Source: Prinia subflava (lineage: Eukaryota > Chordata > Aves > Passeriformes > Cisticolidae). Taken from it: a stretch of DNA of 64,000 nucleotides. Numbering within the stretch: the stretch's first letter is position 1; each line of letters starts with the position of its first letter. Location of the stretch: assembly GCF_021018805.1 (NCBI RefSeq), contig NC_086248.1, forward strand, positions 100,737,739 through 100,801,738. Reading direction: 5' to 3'. The translations under genes were made by a program, and so were the position numbers. Shown one piece after another: positions 38,854 to 51,969 of the stretch. Below the pieces are notes generated by a model. It ran no database searches and was not told the origin of the DNA. It saw only the letters and a list, made by a program, of their open reading frames with translations.

Positions 38854-41399
38854 GTGACACTGATTCTTTTTTATTTTGCTGTCATGTCAATCCTTGATCC
38901 TTGGCAATTCGCTGTTTATAAATGATGTGTTAAATTTCAAACCCTGTCTAGATTTAAACCTAAATGATGGTAAACAATCTCCAAGACAAATGCAAGCCCC
39001 CATTACTTAAATTTTTAATTGAATTCTACAGAATGGATTTTGATACATTTCTGAAGGTTGTCAATGATCAAAAAATTGGAGAAGCACTGCTTGAAGCTGC
39101 CACAGCAGATAACACCTGTGACACATTGTGTTTTAACTGATAAACATTTAGTATTTACTGAAGTAAAGAACACTGAGACATACTACTGTCCTCTGATACT
39201 ACAAAAGTACTTCAGGAAACAATTTTTGCTCTAAGTTTGAATGCCTGTGTCAAAACACGATCATCCAAATGCAAATAACATTGCAATTGTGGGATTTCAA
39301 TGACATCTCTAATAGGAAAAACAGGGTAAGAATGATTATCTATATATTCATTCATTACTCTTTCTCAGAATATTCTCCAACATCAAGCAGTCCTTGATCA
39401 AGAACTTCCTCAGCAAGAAGCGGTATTTTTTAAATGAATATGTAAAGAAGGTTTCACATATTTCTACATGAATATGAAGACACATAAAATGTAAAGTGAG
39501 ATTTAAAAGCTTGCACCATTCCTGGTTTTATAAATCTTTTGAAGCCACAGCTGTGTGCATCTAAATCTGAGACAACATCTTTAACAGTCTAATTATTGAC
39601 AGAGAGGAGTGGGGCAATTACAAAAATAGAACTCTAATTTAGGCAGAGTCACAGCCTCTCTGCTAGGTTCTCTATCAAAGGTAGTTTTTTCCTGCTTTTT
39701 CACTGAAACAGAATGAATCCTTAACCCGAGAGATTCTACTGAGGCAGGTGCCTGAAGATTTATGCTGCTTGTCCCCGTATTTCTCTGAAGCAACCTCATT
39801 GTGTGTACCACCTCAGAAGCTCTTTTAAAACGTGTTCAATTTAGGTATTGTTGTTTGCCCTAATGGGATATAAAGCAATTGCTCCACTGCTCCCCCCCTG
39901 CCCCCTACCCCCCCAGAAACACAGCTGCCTCTGGTAATGTAAAACAGTTCTTTTGGCAGCAGGTAACAGGACTTGAGCAAGAAGTAAGGACTGTGTCCAG
40001 TCTACAAGAAAAGATGGATAAACACTAAGATGTAAATTTGGTCAAGGTATTTGGACTAATGTACTACTAATAAGCAAAATGCTTTGAATTTTTTGGGGAC
40101 CAGGTGTGTAGTAGCACTTATTTACAAATACCTTCCAGATATGCTTCTACAGAAAAGACTAACTGGCTTTCTTGCCAGCCAATTTTTAGTACAAAGGAAG
40201 ACACTAAAGTCATGCTTGGATCATCTTTGCTGGCTTGAGTAAAATTCAAAGAGATAAAGTTTGATTTGTTTTCAATTAAAAAAAAAAAAAGCTATACTTC
40301 AAAATAAATTATTCAACCTAGAATTGATAAAGGCAAATTTGTATATGTGAGAAATACATTTTTATTGTTCTGTTTTTTCTTGACATCAGGTAAGACTGTT
40401 TGAGAACTGTTGGATCCAGTAAAAAATGTGGAATCTCAACTAGACTGATGGACTACTTTATTGAAAACATACTAAGGGAGAAAAAAATGTAATTCTATAG
40501 ACTTTAAACTGGTCAAGGAATACTTTTAGGGCCTTTATCTAAAGTACGAATGTTTGAAGTTCAATAGTTGAATTTAAAATTCATTCCCCTGAGGAATCAG
40601 AATAAAAATATTTTTCTGAAGTCACTATAGTCTCTTAATCCATCAAGTACATATGTTATAATGTTAATATATAATATTATATGTAGGATATGGGGCTATA
40701 ATTATTAAAGTTATTAAAGCTTATGTTTCCCAGAAAGCCCTGTAGGAAGGCACAGCTGCAGGCTGTGCAGTTGGAGGTCATTTGGAGGGTGAGAGATAGT
40801 TATGGCTCGTGGACAGAAAACTGCAGCTGAGCCAGACAATGGGTGCTCCTCTCCTGTTATATTTGATGTTTTGTCTGGTTAAGATTAAAGGTATTAAAGG
40901 GGCATAATTTCTACACTAAAGTTATTTCCATCGCATTTACAAGGAGGTCTGTGTCTTTCTTCCCCATTGGTATAATTATATACAGAATATATTATACATA
41001 AATATATATATATATAACATCACCAACATTACATATTCTGATTAAGCTATTTAAATGTACTTAATTAAAATTATTTTATGATACTTTTTTACATTACTAC
41101 CTTTTGAGGACAAATTAGTACAAAATCATTCAAAAATCAACATTTTTGGCAGAATTGAAAGGTGCAGGCTTATTGTGTCTTGTTGCATATATTTCTGCTG
41201 ACAGACTGTGGCTAGATGGAGGATCTAAAATGATACAGGTGGGATTTTTTTAAAGTAGACTTGGTTTTTCCACCACTTTCCACTGAATTTTAATTGCATT
41301 CTGGGTACTTGCTCTGGATCTACCATATCAGTTTCCTGCTCATGCCTCACTTATGCAGGCAGGTAGCAGAAGCACTACAGAGTTTTTGCCTACCACTGC
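38854..41399. other. AT-rich unique sequence, no gene
   Basis: No gene is supported. A C-rich stretch lies at about 39890-39916. A TA-repeat run lies near 41003-41016. The segment at about 40730-40960 is somewhat GC-richer and could be a decayed LTR piece, but nothing diagnostic is present. Confidence 0.5.
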
Positions 41400-41990
41400 C
41401 TTTGAATGGTGAAAACTCAAGGAGGAAAATCATGGATTGGTGCCGCAGCTGATCCTGACAATAAGAGAGGGACTCAGGGAGACATTTTCTGGGTTGTGAG
41501 CAGATCCCGGCAGGAGGCAGGAACTCCCCCAGTTTATTTACAAAAAGAAACTTACATACACCTCCTACGATGTCCATCGATTGGAGGACCAAAGTCTCAC
41601 CTTTCAATTCCACTGGCCAAACTAACTGTCTATTACCTTTATTCCTCCCATCTAGAAATATGTAAACAAAGAGAGACAGTTAGCTAAACACAGCCAGTGT
41701 TTACATTAACAGGCGTGAGAACGGCTGCATATTCTCCCTCAATATGAACACTTGGCATACAGGAAAAGCTCATGGCAACAGATTGGTTTGTACATAACAG
41801 ATCCATTTGCAGTGGACCGGTGACTCCGCATTTTTGTTGTCCCTGTCAGAGAAATAAAGCTGTTTAAGGGAGTGTGCTGGCAAATTTGACTTGGGGTTTG
41901 GTTCCTGTCAAGGTGTTGGGAGTACTGTCCAAAAAATCCAACCATGCAGGTTTGTACCACTTGAGTGCCCCTGAATACTCTTTGTTTGAA
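41400..41990 (-). mobile_element. Candidate ERV LTR fragment
   Basis: A composition shift and the layout suggest an LTR read on the minus strand, with AATAAA opposite the TTTATT at about 41534-41539 and a pyrimidine- and purine-block pattern around it. A second AATAAA on the plus strand (near 41855) confuses the orientation. Ends and target duplication were not found. The 88-93 codon frames here on both strands match no protein I recognise. Confidence 0.35.
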
Positions 41991-42740
41991 GGAAAACTTA
42001 CACACATTAAAAAATAAAAATTTTATGCATAAAAAATTTGGGAATCAATTTCCATATACTGTCCCACTGAGCAATGTGTCATTACTGAATTCTCATAAAG
42101 ATACATGCTGAGCTATTTACAGGATGAACCGAAGTAATTAGCTCTATCTGTTGTAATTAGGAGTCAGTCAGTATGTCATCTGAGATAATTATGTTGCAAT
42201 ACAGATAATTTTCCTGAACCGTAGATATTGCATAGAATTATTTGTCTACTAATATGGTGAAACCTCTCCAGATAAAAATTTCAATGATGGCTGGGAGAAT
42301 AAAAGGTTGCAATGACTGATAAAAACTTCATTAAATTGAGTTAATTTCAACATTGCTTTTATTATTCATATGATTGTAATAATTCTACCTTGGTTTTATG
42401 TTTTTATTGTTTTATTAAAGAAACACAGTAACAGTATTTAAGCAAGAAGAAGAATGAAAACTCATCACTTTGTAGAACTTCACTGAAGTCAGCAAAAATA
42501 CAACAAGCTTGACTTCTTTCAAATTTCTTATTTCAGGCATGAGATCCTAGACAAACTTTATTTGTTGTAGTACTAGGAAACCTCATCAGTTTGAAAATAC
42601 AAATTGTTTGGAAGGCAATAGCACTTAATTGATTTTATAGGTTCTTATTGAAGGACTAATGAAGAGTTTGCATGTAATATGACTTGATTAGATCTCTCAT
42701 ACACTAAAACATTTATTTGCATGAAAATCAGATAAATTAT
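41991..42740. other. AT-rich unique sequence with clustered TAATTA-type motifs
   Basis: Between about 42090 and 42260 several homeodomain-core words (GTAATTAG twice, ATAATT) occur in a stretch without repeats. This is compatible with a conserved non-coding element but also with plain AT-richness. No gene is visible. Confidence 0.45.
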
Positions 42741-43820
42741 TGTAGTGGGTTGACCCTGACTGGATGTCAGGCACTCACCAACGCCTCTCCATCATTCCCC
42801 CCCACAGCCAGACAGAGGAGAGAATATATAACAAAGGGTTTATGAGTTGAGATAAGGACAGAGAGGTCACTCAGCAGGTACCATCATAGGCAAAACAGGT
42901 TCAAATTAGAGATATTAATTGAATTTATTGCTAACAAAATCAGAGCAGAACAACGAGAAGTAAAAACAGACCTTAAAAACACCTTCCCCTCACTCCTCCC
43001 TCCCGCCCAGCTGTACTTCCCACCCCAGCAGTTCGGGGGGTGAAAGGGGGTTTTGGTCAGTTCATCACCCCTGGTTTTTCCCCCTGCTCAGAGAGAGAAG
43101 TCCGTCCCCTGACCCAGCACAGGGTCTCTCCCACAGGAGATATTTCTCCAGGAACTTCTCTTGAGTCCATCCCATGAGTAACAGTTCTCTGCAAACTGTG
43201 CCATGTGATTTCACCCTCAGGGCAACAATTCTCTGTGAACTGCTGCAATGTGGGTCACTCTTCCACAGGGTACAGTCCTTCAGGGACAGACTGCTCCAGG
43301 GTGGGTCCCCCATGGGGTCACAAGTCCTACCAGGAATCCCGCTGCAGTGTGAGCTCCCCTCCCCATGGGTCTGCAGGTCCTGTCACGAACCTGTTCCACC
43401 ACAGGCCTGCCACGGGATCACAGTTTCCTCCTAGGCATCCACCTGCTCCAGGACGGGTCTCCTCTGTGGGCTCCAGGTGGATCTCTGCATTCCTGTGGTC
43501 CTTCGTGGGCTGCAGGGGCCCAGATGCCTCACCCTGGGTTGCACCATGAGCTGTGGAGGAGTCTCAGCTCTGGCACCCAAAGCACCTCCTCCCCTGTCTC
43601 CTCCACTGACCTGGGTGTCTCCAGAGCTGTTCCTCTTCCTTGTTCTCACCCTGCTTTTATTTGGCCACTGTTCCAATTGTGCAACAACATTTTTTTCTTC
43701 TTAAATCTGTTATCACAGAGGTGTTACCACCATTTCTAATCTACCCAGCCTTGACCAGCGGCACATTCATCTTGGAGCCACCAGGGATGGATTCTGCTGG
43801 ACATGGACATCATGAGGACA
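42741..43820 (-). mobile_element. ERVL-type LTR, minus strand
   Basis: The plus-strand reading starts TGTAGTGGGTTGACCCTGAC, which I recognise as the reverse of the 3' end of a widespread avian ERVL-type LTR. On the minus strand a TTTAAGAAG promoter-like box lies at about 43706-43698 and AATAAA at 42928-42923. Between them (about 43130-43560) run roughly nine imperfect GC-rich units of about 45-55 bp. The far (5') end of the LTR is degraded or missing after about 43820, and no target duplication was found. The overlapping 80-124 codon frames on both strands come from the GC-rich tandem units and are not genes. No viral coding region adjoins it. Confidence 0.75.
43130..43560. repeat. Imperfect tandem units inside the LTR
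   Basis: Units share the pattern CACRGGNNNCAG, then a TTC/TCC core, then CTGCTCCAGGGTGGGTCC-like ends. Clear boundaries fall near 43267, 43310, 43362, 43410 and 43460. Divergence between units is high, so they are old or were built into the LTR family. Confidence 0.65.
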
Positions 43821-44499
43821 CTGTGAGCTGGAAGGATTGTCTCTTGAGAAAGTTGTCATTTGTGGGCTCCCTTGTGGGCTTTGACTTAGGCTCAGCCTAC
43901 TAACAGAGTTAATGCAGAAATAGTTCTGCTTTTATTCATCTGGACTGTCAAGCCCCTGGCTAATGGTGACAGCCTTGTTTTCCAAACATGGTTTATTTTC
44001 ATGAAGGCTCTCCCTGGCCACTCTGAATTAGGAGTTCCTGCTGACAGCAGTCAGGACTTAAAATTAAACATTTCTGGTTTGATTTCCAGCTGGTGAAGAC
44101 AGACACCTGTGGCAGAATCCAACACTTAAAAATAAGACAATTATCGCAGCAGCAGGGTGTCACAGCCCAACTGAATTACATGCCTGTGTCTGTGGCAAAA
44201 AGGAGGCCCTTCTTACAGGGGATCAAGGAAACTCGAGGTCTGGACAAGAAAAGGCCAAGGTCTCCAATGAATTCACGAAGAACCAGGGTAAAAGTTATGT
44301 ACCTTTGTGTAATTCTGGATGGTCAGTGATAAGATCTGCAACCAAGTGCTTAGCAAGAAAGAAGGCAGCAATTGGCACCTCTTTTTTTAATAGTCAAGCA
44401 ATGGCCAGTGTATGATGGCACGTAACAGGATGTTCTGTTTCCAATGTGGCCTCTGGCTAGGAAAGCATAAATCTTCATGCCAGCTTATACATCCCAAGT
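43821..44499. other. Sequence between two LTR-like segments
   Basis: No gene is supported. A 78-codon plus-strand frame (44093-44329), rich in Lys, Arg and Gln, has no domain I recognise. The stretch could be degraded retroviral internal sequence or unrelated DNA. Confidence 0.4.
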
Positions 44500-45450
44500 A
44501 TTAGACTGGCCTAAACAAGCAAGATTGTTTTATTTTAAAACAATTATAAGAAGAGATTGCAATATGAGCTACCTCCCTTTAGTTTTAACCACTCCTCTTT
44601 CACCAATAAGGAGACACAACTGAGAAAAAACTTAAGTGGAAAAAGAAAGAGTTTACTAAGAAAAAAGACAACAACCAAGATAACAGTAATGAGCACAAAG
44701 GTGCTGAATACTATGGACTCCCTGGGAATGAAGAAAACGAGATGCTGGCCTCTGTAGAAACCAAACGTAAGGTGGTGGAACAGCCTTCTCCAAACTATGT
44801 GACAGAGAGGGAAATCAAAGTACACACAACAGAGCAACTGAGCCTACTCAATAATAGAACCCCCTCTTCACCTAGAAACAACAGGGGCAAAACTGAAAAC
44901 CTGGATAGAACTACTTTCTTATCTAAAAACAAGAGTCAGTGCCTCTGGGCTTCCTGCTCCACACCACCTGACAGGGACTCTCCCGGTGGTGGCAGTCCCA
45001 TTGGCAATGGTGGCTGGAACTGAGGCAACAGCTAAAAAACTTGTGGAGAGAAGAGTCTTACATCCCAGCATAGCTGTCCTGAGAAGACTCTGACATCCCA
45101 GCAGAGCTAACCCGAGTGGCAATAGCAAAAAGTCCAAAGAAAATATCTTCCTCTAATCCAGGAACAGAGTTGCCATGGCAGCAGTGGCCAAAAAGGTGTA
45201 ATGAAATTCTCCAAAGCCCAAAGGAGACTCTCTGTCTCTCACTGCCTGGGCTCGAAGAATCTGCCCCAGGCAACTCTCTTGGCAGCCCAGAGAGAATCTG
45301 AAGAGCCTTTGCCTCCACTCTTAAGCCAGGCGGGAACAAAAAAAGGGCTCTGTGAGATCTTCTCTGTCTCTCAAATGGACTACAGACTGCTCAGTGTGAA
45401 AAAACCCAGATCTGTTTCCAGACCCTGGGTCTCCATGGGACAATGATAAT
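44500..45450 (-). mobile_element. Candidate ERV LTR, minus strand
   Basis: On the minus strand the segment ends in a pattern I recall from songbird LTRs: 'cttagtaaactctttctttt', 'ctcagttgtgtctccttatt', then AATAAA at 44533-44528. The upstream part is GC-richer with CTGCTGGGATGTCAGAG-like repeats ('gctgggatgt' occurs twice, 45060-45105). Borders are approximate and no target duplication was found. Open frames of 60-97 codons on both strands are not recognisable proteins. Confidence 0.45.
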
Positions 45451-48176
45451 CTTGATCAGGTTGGCACAAAGATGTGGAATAAAATAGATTTTTTTGTGAG
45501 CTATCCAATACAAAGATTCAAAAATCTACAAGAAGCCAGACAAAAGGATGTATATCTCTCTTTTGGGTAGAGGTTTGAACAGGAAATATGAACTTTTATT
45601 CTGACTCCATTTTCTCTATTCATTTTTGTCCAGTTTCAATATAATTTTAAATGTGCTTCCCCTGTAGATTGGGCATTGTGACACTTCTCTATGGTAAGAG
45701 AGGTTCGGATCCAAAACTAATATGCTTTAGATACTGAAGACTTCTCTGTAGGTCTATTGCAAAATAAGACGAGAAACTTTCTGCACTTGGTCAGTCATGG
45801 TTTGAGAAAAAACTATTATTCTCTGCATCTTATGGGAAATTAGCATTTAGGTGTGTCTCTGCACCAGATTGAATTGTTCAAGGCCTAAAATCAGTAAAAC
45901 TTGAGAAATTCTATGCAATAGAGCCAAGCTCTAATAAACAATCTTTATGTCGATGATCTCAGCCAGGAGTAGTAGAGCTTGAAAGGGTATGTTGAGTACC
46001 CAGCTGAGAGGTAACACTGCCTCTAAGTAGAATTATTTCTGTAGCAGGAAAAAGTTTTAAAAAACCTATCCCATTAACAAAAAGGCACATATGGTGGGGA
46101 ATTTTATCTGCAATGTGATATTAATGGACAGAGGCATATATCCATAGGCCTACTTTTAGCTTCTAAATGCACTTTTGTAAAACCATAGAAAACCAAACAA
46201 TTTTTAAAACTACATAGAATAGGTTATAAATCACATAGTATCCTTATTACACTGTTTAGCTGATTGACTTTATGGATAAGCTGCTCTCAGTTTGGCCTAA
46301 AATAAAAGCTGATAACCATTTCAGTAAGAAAAAAAAAGGTGGAGAGTTCATATGTAACTTATTGTTAGGTCTGACAGATGATTCCTGGTTATTCAGCTAT
46401 ATCCTGTCACCCTGACAGGAATGTATTTTGTGCAAGCCTTGAATTTTCCTCTGTGAACCCAGTGAGAATTTCCAGTAAAATCACAGCCTACCAAAGAACA
46501 GAGTAACATTTATCATGTCATCTGTGCTTAAGTGGCCTTTGAGGAAATTTACTGACCTTGTCTGGATTTCTTTTGGGTTAAATTTGTGACAAAATAAACT
46601 CAAATTTGTTTAGGATCCTCATGAAGAACTGCACCACATACTGTTACTGTTCTTCTGTCACCTTTGAATGCGGTGCTTGGTACTGATTAATTGTCTCTCC
46701 TTTCTTTTTACCAGGTGCATTTTCCAGGTCTCATCTCTGATAACAGATGCCACTGTCTTTGTTTCTTCAATTTTTTGTGATGCTGAGTTAACTGTTTCTG
46801 CTCTAAACCCCTCATAGCCTAAATCTTAACTCAGAATTTAACAGAGCCTGTGCTGCATAGACAGAGGGGCTGGGAATATAGCCATAAAGGCTCATTTAGA
46901 TCACTCCTTCTATAGAATGTCACTTTTCACCCCACAGGAATTGTATTGATGCAGACAGTGTATGGATCACAAATATAAAGTAAGGGAAATCGTAGCTGCA
47001 TTGGCATGATTCCAATCCTCATATATTCACACCATAAACATTTATAGTATATGCATGGTACTTTTGTTTCCACCTGTTTCCTTCAGTGTTATGCTCAGAG
47101 TGGGTCTGAAATTGATTCCTGTCCACTTAGTGTTTCTGAGAAAAAAAATCCAAATATTTATTAAATATGTACAATTTATTTTCAATTGCTGAAAAATGTT
47201 CATTACTCTGAATCTACAAAATATGCATAAAATTGAAAAAATAATCTTCAGATATATTATCATAATGCCAAGATTCCTTTTAGCACAGAAACATGAACTG
47301 AATGTACTTTTATTTAAAAATTAATAAATCTGAGATTACAGATTGCAATGGACACACAGGGAAAATAATCTGCTTTCTCCAAATCCTTTTTGTACCATGT
47401 CTTGATGGGATTTCCCTTCCTAGATTTTTTCTCCTTTTGTTTAAATGAATGCAATGTACGATATTACTGAAAAAAATCATTGTAAAAGATGCTATTTTTC
47501 CCCCACCAAATGTGGTTTCATTTCCTGTGTCACTGGTACCAATTTCTCTATTAATGACTTGCAATCTATTGACCTTGATGAAGTTATTGATTGGCAAAAT
47601 GTTTTTTCAGATGTCTAATGTTGTAGGACTAACAGATTGGAACTTGCTAAATATGTTTTTCCCTTTCCTTTTGTGAAACACTGGGTAGTTTAAAAAGAAA
47701 GTACTGATCCCCCAAATAATTTTATTTCATACCTATTCTGTCCTGAAAAAATGGAATTAGAAATACCCTGTCTATCCTTTTAATAACTTCTAGGGAAATC
47801 TACCCCATTTACAGAGAAATAGGTTTCAGTTATTATTTGTAAATGTGATGCTTTGGAATTGGCCTGCAGTCTGAATCCTAAGTAACGAAAGACATTTTGC
47901 CATGGAAGCTTAAAACAGCATCTCAATCCTTTGATATCCACCCCTCCAAACTTCTGCAAGACTTGTATGCTCAATTCATTTTGGCTATTTGAAAACCACC
48001 GGGCTGTAATAATTAAAGTAATGATATGAATGATATGGGTACCCATATAGCTTTCTCCCACAGATGCCTTGTCTATTCAGTGCTAACAGAAATAATATTT
48101 AGTATGCTCAGTCAAGGCAGGGAGGCCATGATTAAAAAAAAAAAAAAATTACAAAGACACCATTTAATGAAGAGGC
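45451..48176. other. AT-rich unique sequence, no gene
   Basis: Nothing recognised. A small hairpin (CCTGTCA / TGACAGG with a 3-base loop) lies near 46402-46418. Open frames stay below 96 codons. An A run precedes the G/T-rich tract at about 48134-48147. Confidence 0.55.
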
Positions 48177-48330
48177 TGTTTGGTTCTTTTGGGGTTTAGG
48201 TTTTATTTGATTTTTTTTTGTTGTTGTTGTTGGGTTGTTTGTTTTTTTTTTTTTAGAGAGGGGGGTGGTTTTGGTTTCTTGCTTGGGTTTTTGTTTTGTT
48301 TTGTTGGGTTTTTTTTTTCCTTTTTTAAGA
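48177..48330. repeat. G/T-rich tract, interrupted
   Basis: Dominated by T and G with GTT units and T runs, but broken by A and C at several places (for example GAGAGG at 48256). It resembles the purer G/T tracts at 60140 and 63652 but is more decayed. Confidence 0.75.
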
Positions 48331-51300
48331 GGTCCTTATCACTAGAATTATTAATTGAAAATAGTGCTAGAGGTGGCTCTGTGGTATTTCCCCTGAGTGA
48401 GGAATAAAGATAAATTTATCAAGCTTTGTAAGGACAGGATTTGGGGATAGTGGCTGCTTCAAATATGAGTTACTTGTTTCTTCTGGGAGAATGGGGAGAG
48501 CTTTTGAAGTCCTACCTGGTTAAAAAAACATTTTTTTTATTACATTATCTCAAACACTGAATGTATTTTCTGAGGAGATAACAAAGTGTCATCGCTGTCT
48601 CACTTGTGGTTACAGCATTTATCCCTATATATCCCCAAGGCTTATTTTAAACCTTTCTTCACTTTCCACATTTTTATTCAATGGAGTGAAGCTGCAAAAA
48701 ATTAATCATGGAATTTACCCCATTCTGATGTTGATAAAAACTGGACACCTTTTTTTTTACACTTCTTTCCGACAGTAAGTGTCTTTATGTTCACATAGAA
48801 TAAACTGTTTAAAGTCTGTAGATGCTCTGGGAACAGCTGGAAGCAAGGACAAGACAGTGGAGGGGATGGAGATATTTGTATGTCACACCAGGAAATGCCA
48901 GCTTTTCTGCAGAAAATGGAAATATGGGAGAAGGTAGAATATCCCATCCCAAGAATTGCTTGTGACCTTACCTAAATTTTAAAGTTAGATTACTTGAAAT
49001 TCATGAGAAAGTAAATACCAAAAATTACTGCTTTGTCCAAGCCACCTCAAAGATTCAGAAATATAAAACTTTTGGAAATTGTGTCAGGGATCCAGTATTC
49101 GAAGTTCAAATCCAAATTCAAATGCAGCAGAGACTGGGAGTCCCAGTGGATCTGGGGCTCAGTCAAGAGGGATTTTGGCATTTTTTGTAAAGAGATTTGA
49201 CATTGGTTGCCTGAATGGATGCCCCTGTGAGGCTTAGCTAAACTGTTTCTTAACAAGGTTAAGCTGTACAGTTTATGACGGAACATCTGGAGATCTGGTT
49301 TGGGTTTTTTTCCTCAAAAGCTGAAGAATTCCAGCAAGTCTAAAAAGAATATTTTCTTGCTCTAGAAGTACTATCATTTTCCCTCAAAAATTAAATTAGC
49401 TGTTATCTCATTAGAAGTTAGATGTCTCTGGAAGTTATGCAAATGTATTCTTCATCTACAGCATGGAACTTACAGTATAAAACCAGATCTTGTAACTGCT
49501 TCCTTTCAAGAGCCTGAATCAAAAGTCTGGGCACCAAAATTTGCATTTGATCTCCACAAATCAGAATCACATCTGTCTCTGACCTTTGCTAGTTGCCAGC
49601 AGGGTAACTCACTTGAGGTCTGACAGAGTAAGATTTGAATTAGCTCAGCTTCTGAATCTTCTTGATGTCTCCCTACTGCAGTCTCTCCTGCATAGCTCTG
49701 ATATCCCCTGAGGAATGTCAAAATCCAGTGGACCTTAGATAGAGACAGTCATGAATCCACATATGACATTTTTCTCAACATAGTTTTTAAGTTTTGAAGA
49801 AAAATTCCAGCCCAACAGTTTTTGACCAGAGAGAATAGAAAACATTGGAAGTCATTAACATATTTTATTTGTTTAGATCAAAGCTTTTTAAAGGAAAAAG
49901 AAATTAGTAGAAATTTTTTCTCTCTAATAGAATTAACAAACATAAGAAAGTTGAGGCTGTTGTGGGAGCAGAAATAGAGCTTAAAAAAAGGAGAAACACA
50001 CAGACATTGAGGTAAAAGAATGAAAAAAACAAACTCAGGCACATTTTGAGGTACTTATATTTGTAACAGATACTTCCCAGCTACACTGCATATTTTATGA
50101 CTGAACAACTTTAATTTTGATGCTGATCAGTGCAGTGACATGTTCAGTTTTATACAACAATCAGGTAATCCTAATTCAGATGCACTAGCATGAATAATGA
50201 CATATAAAGCCTGTTAATATATTAATTATTATAGTGCCTCAGTCTGTGAAACTTTACACAGAGTTAATTAACACCATGTTAATGAGTGGTGTAATGATAA
50301 ATTCAGAGTGGGTAATTTCATTTCTTCAGTACATTTGAGGAGCTAGGTATTCATTATAGTGTTAAAATTAGGAGTGAATAACCTCAATTCTCCCACAGTT
50401 TCTAACATCCTCACTATTAATGCTAGTGCCTGCATTGCACTGTGGATGCAAACAAGCTGCTCATAAACAGAAATTAGCTGTGTCCCTGTTCCATTTTGTC
50501 TTAAGGTGTCTGAGAATATTACCATTGTTTTCTGTCATTTCTGTATAGAGGAAAAAAATTTTTCATTGCCTAAATATTTGAGAAAAAACCCAGAGTGGAA
50601 TCTTCACAGTTTCTTGACCCTCTTCAATCTTTGATGCTTACAAATCATCATATCTAAGAAAAAAATAGCAATCTGAATCTAGAAATGTCTTATATTCATC
50701 AGCCATGGGCCTACTGCTCTAATTATTGTTTTTAGTTCTCAAGATCCAATTTACAAAGTCAGCTCCAACAGATTGTAGGCAGTAGAGCCTCAGAAATGAG
50801 CAGGTAAAGCAACATTTCACGGCAACTCAAATCTGACTTCATATTCATACACTGACTTTTGAACACCATGCTTGGTATTTAGCAAGGCTAGACCAAGAAA
50901 ATAAAGGCCAGAGCTGCTGGGATTGGGAGGTGAGAGTCCCATTTGGAGTGAGCACTTTGGGTGTCATAAAGGAAGGAATAATCTGAAAAAAGATTTGTTC
51001 TTTGAAAACAAAGTACAAGTGCAGCTCTCCCTGAGCTGGTTGCTCAGCCCTTGCCCAGGTTCTCTGTTCCATCTAGAGTCTCTTTGTTTTCTTAAATTCT
51101 CTAACTCCCATGCTTTGTACCTTGTTTCACAGCCAGTTTTGTATGTGCTTTCTATGTTTACTATGTATCTAATTTTGGTGACTGAATGCGAAAATAAATG
51201 CATGGATGAATATGCTGCATAAGCTTCTCCTCAGAAAAAACTTTCTCAGCATGTCAGCTGCTTCCTTTCAATATAAACTTTCACTGTTTGTTATTATACA

Positions 51301-51969
51301 TTTTATAAACTCTCATGCGTTTCCACATTGGCCTACGTATCAGTATTCTGCTCTGGGGAGCCTTTTGTGGAACTTTTCATGAATAACACTAACTTAGCTG
51401 TTGTGTCTACTTTTACATATAACTCTGATTGCTTATTGTTAGTAGGCAGACTCCAGCCCGTTGTGTATTTTATTGCCTAATTTTATTTCACACCTGAGAC
51501 ATTTTGAGAGTCTTTAAACCATGGATGCTCTGCATGATCCCCTCCCAGAATGAGTTATTACAATGAAACTTTTCAGTTGTAACCAGCACTATAGAAGGCA
51601 GATTTTGCTATAATTTCACTGCAGTCCTTTAAATGATTATGCAACTGATAATCTGTTACTGTCAACTGGTCATTTCCCTAAATAGATTTGAGTTTAGGAC
51701 ATATAAAATCAAACACCATGATTCATTTGTTTTTCTGCCTAATTGGTGTTCCCCATGCAGCTTGAATATGTGCACCTGGATGATGGTGCTTAAGCCTGTT
51801 CTTGACAGCAACTGAAATATTTTATATATATGACTTGTAAGGACTTTATTAAGATTATTTCTGTATTGCTTTAATAAGAAAAAAAGGGACTTCAGGAATG
51901 GCAGAACCAGGGAGTACAATTTTGGTCTTTAAATGGCCTGGGCTTAATATAATATAAAGTAGCAGGAGG
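48331..51969. other. AT-rich unique sequence; TAATTA-rich segment near 50.2 kb
   Basis: No gene is supported. At about 50210-50330 several TTAATTA and ATTAAT words cluster in sequence that shows no repeat signature, which is compatible with a conserved regulatory element but unproven. A 99-codon frame at 50923-51222 is not recognisable. Confidence 0.5.

Noticed and set aside
41438..41455. TGGTGCCG resembling the start of a histidine-tRNA primer binding site
   Set aside because: Only the first eight bases fit, and no LTR end with CA lies just before it.
43057..43903. Many overlapping frames on both strands up to 124 codons
   Set aside because: They lie in the GC-rich tandem units of an LTR and show no viral or host domain.
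49095..49112. TTCGAAGTTCAAATCC resembling a tRNA T-arm
   Set aside because: No matching acceptor, D or anticodon arms could be placed around it.
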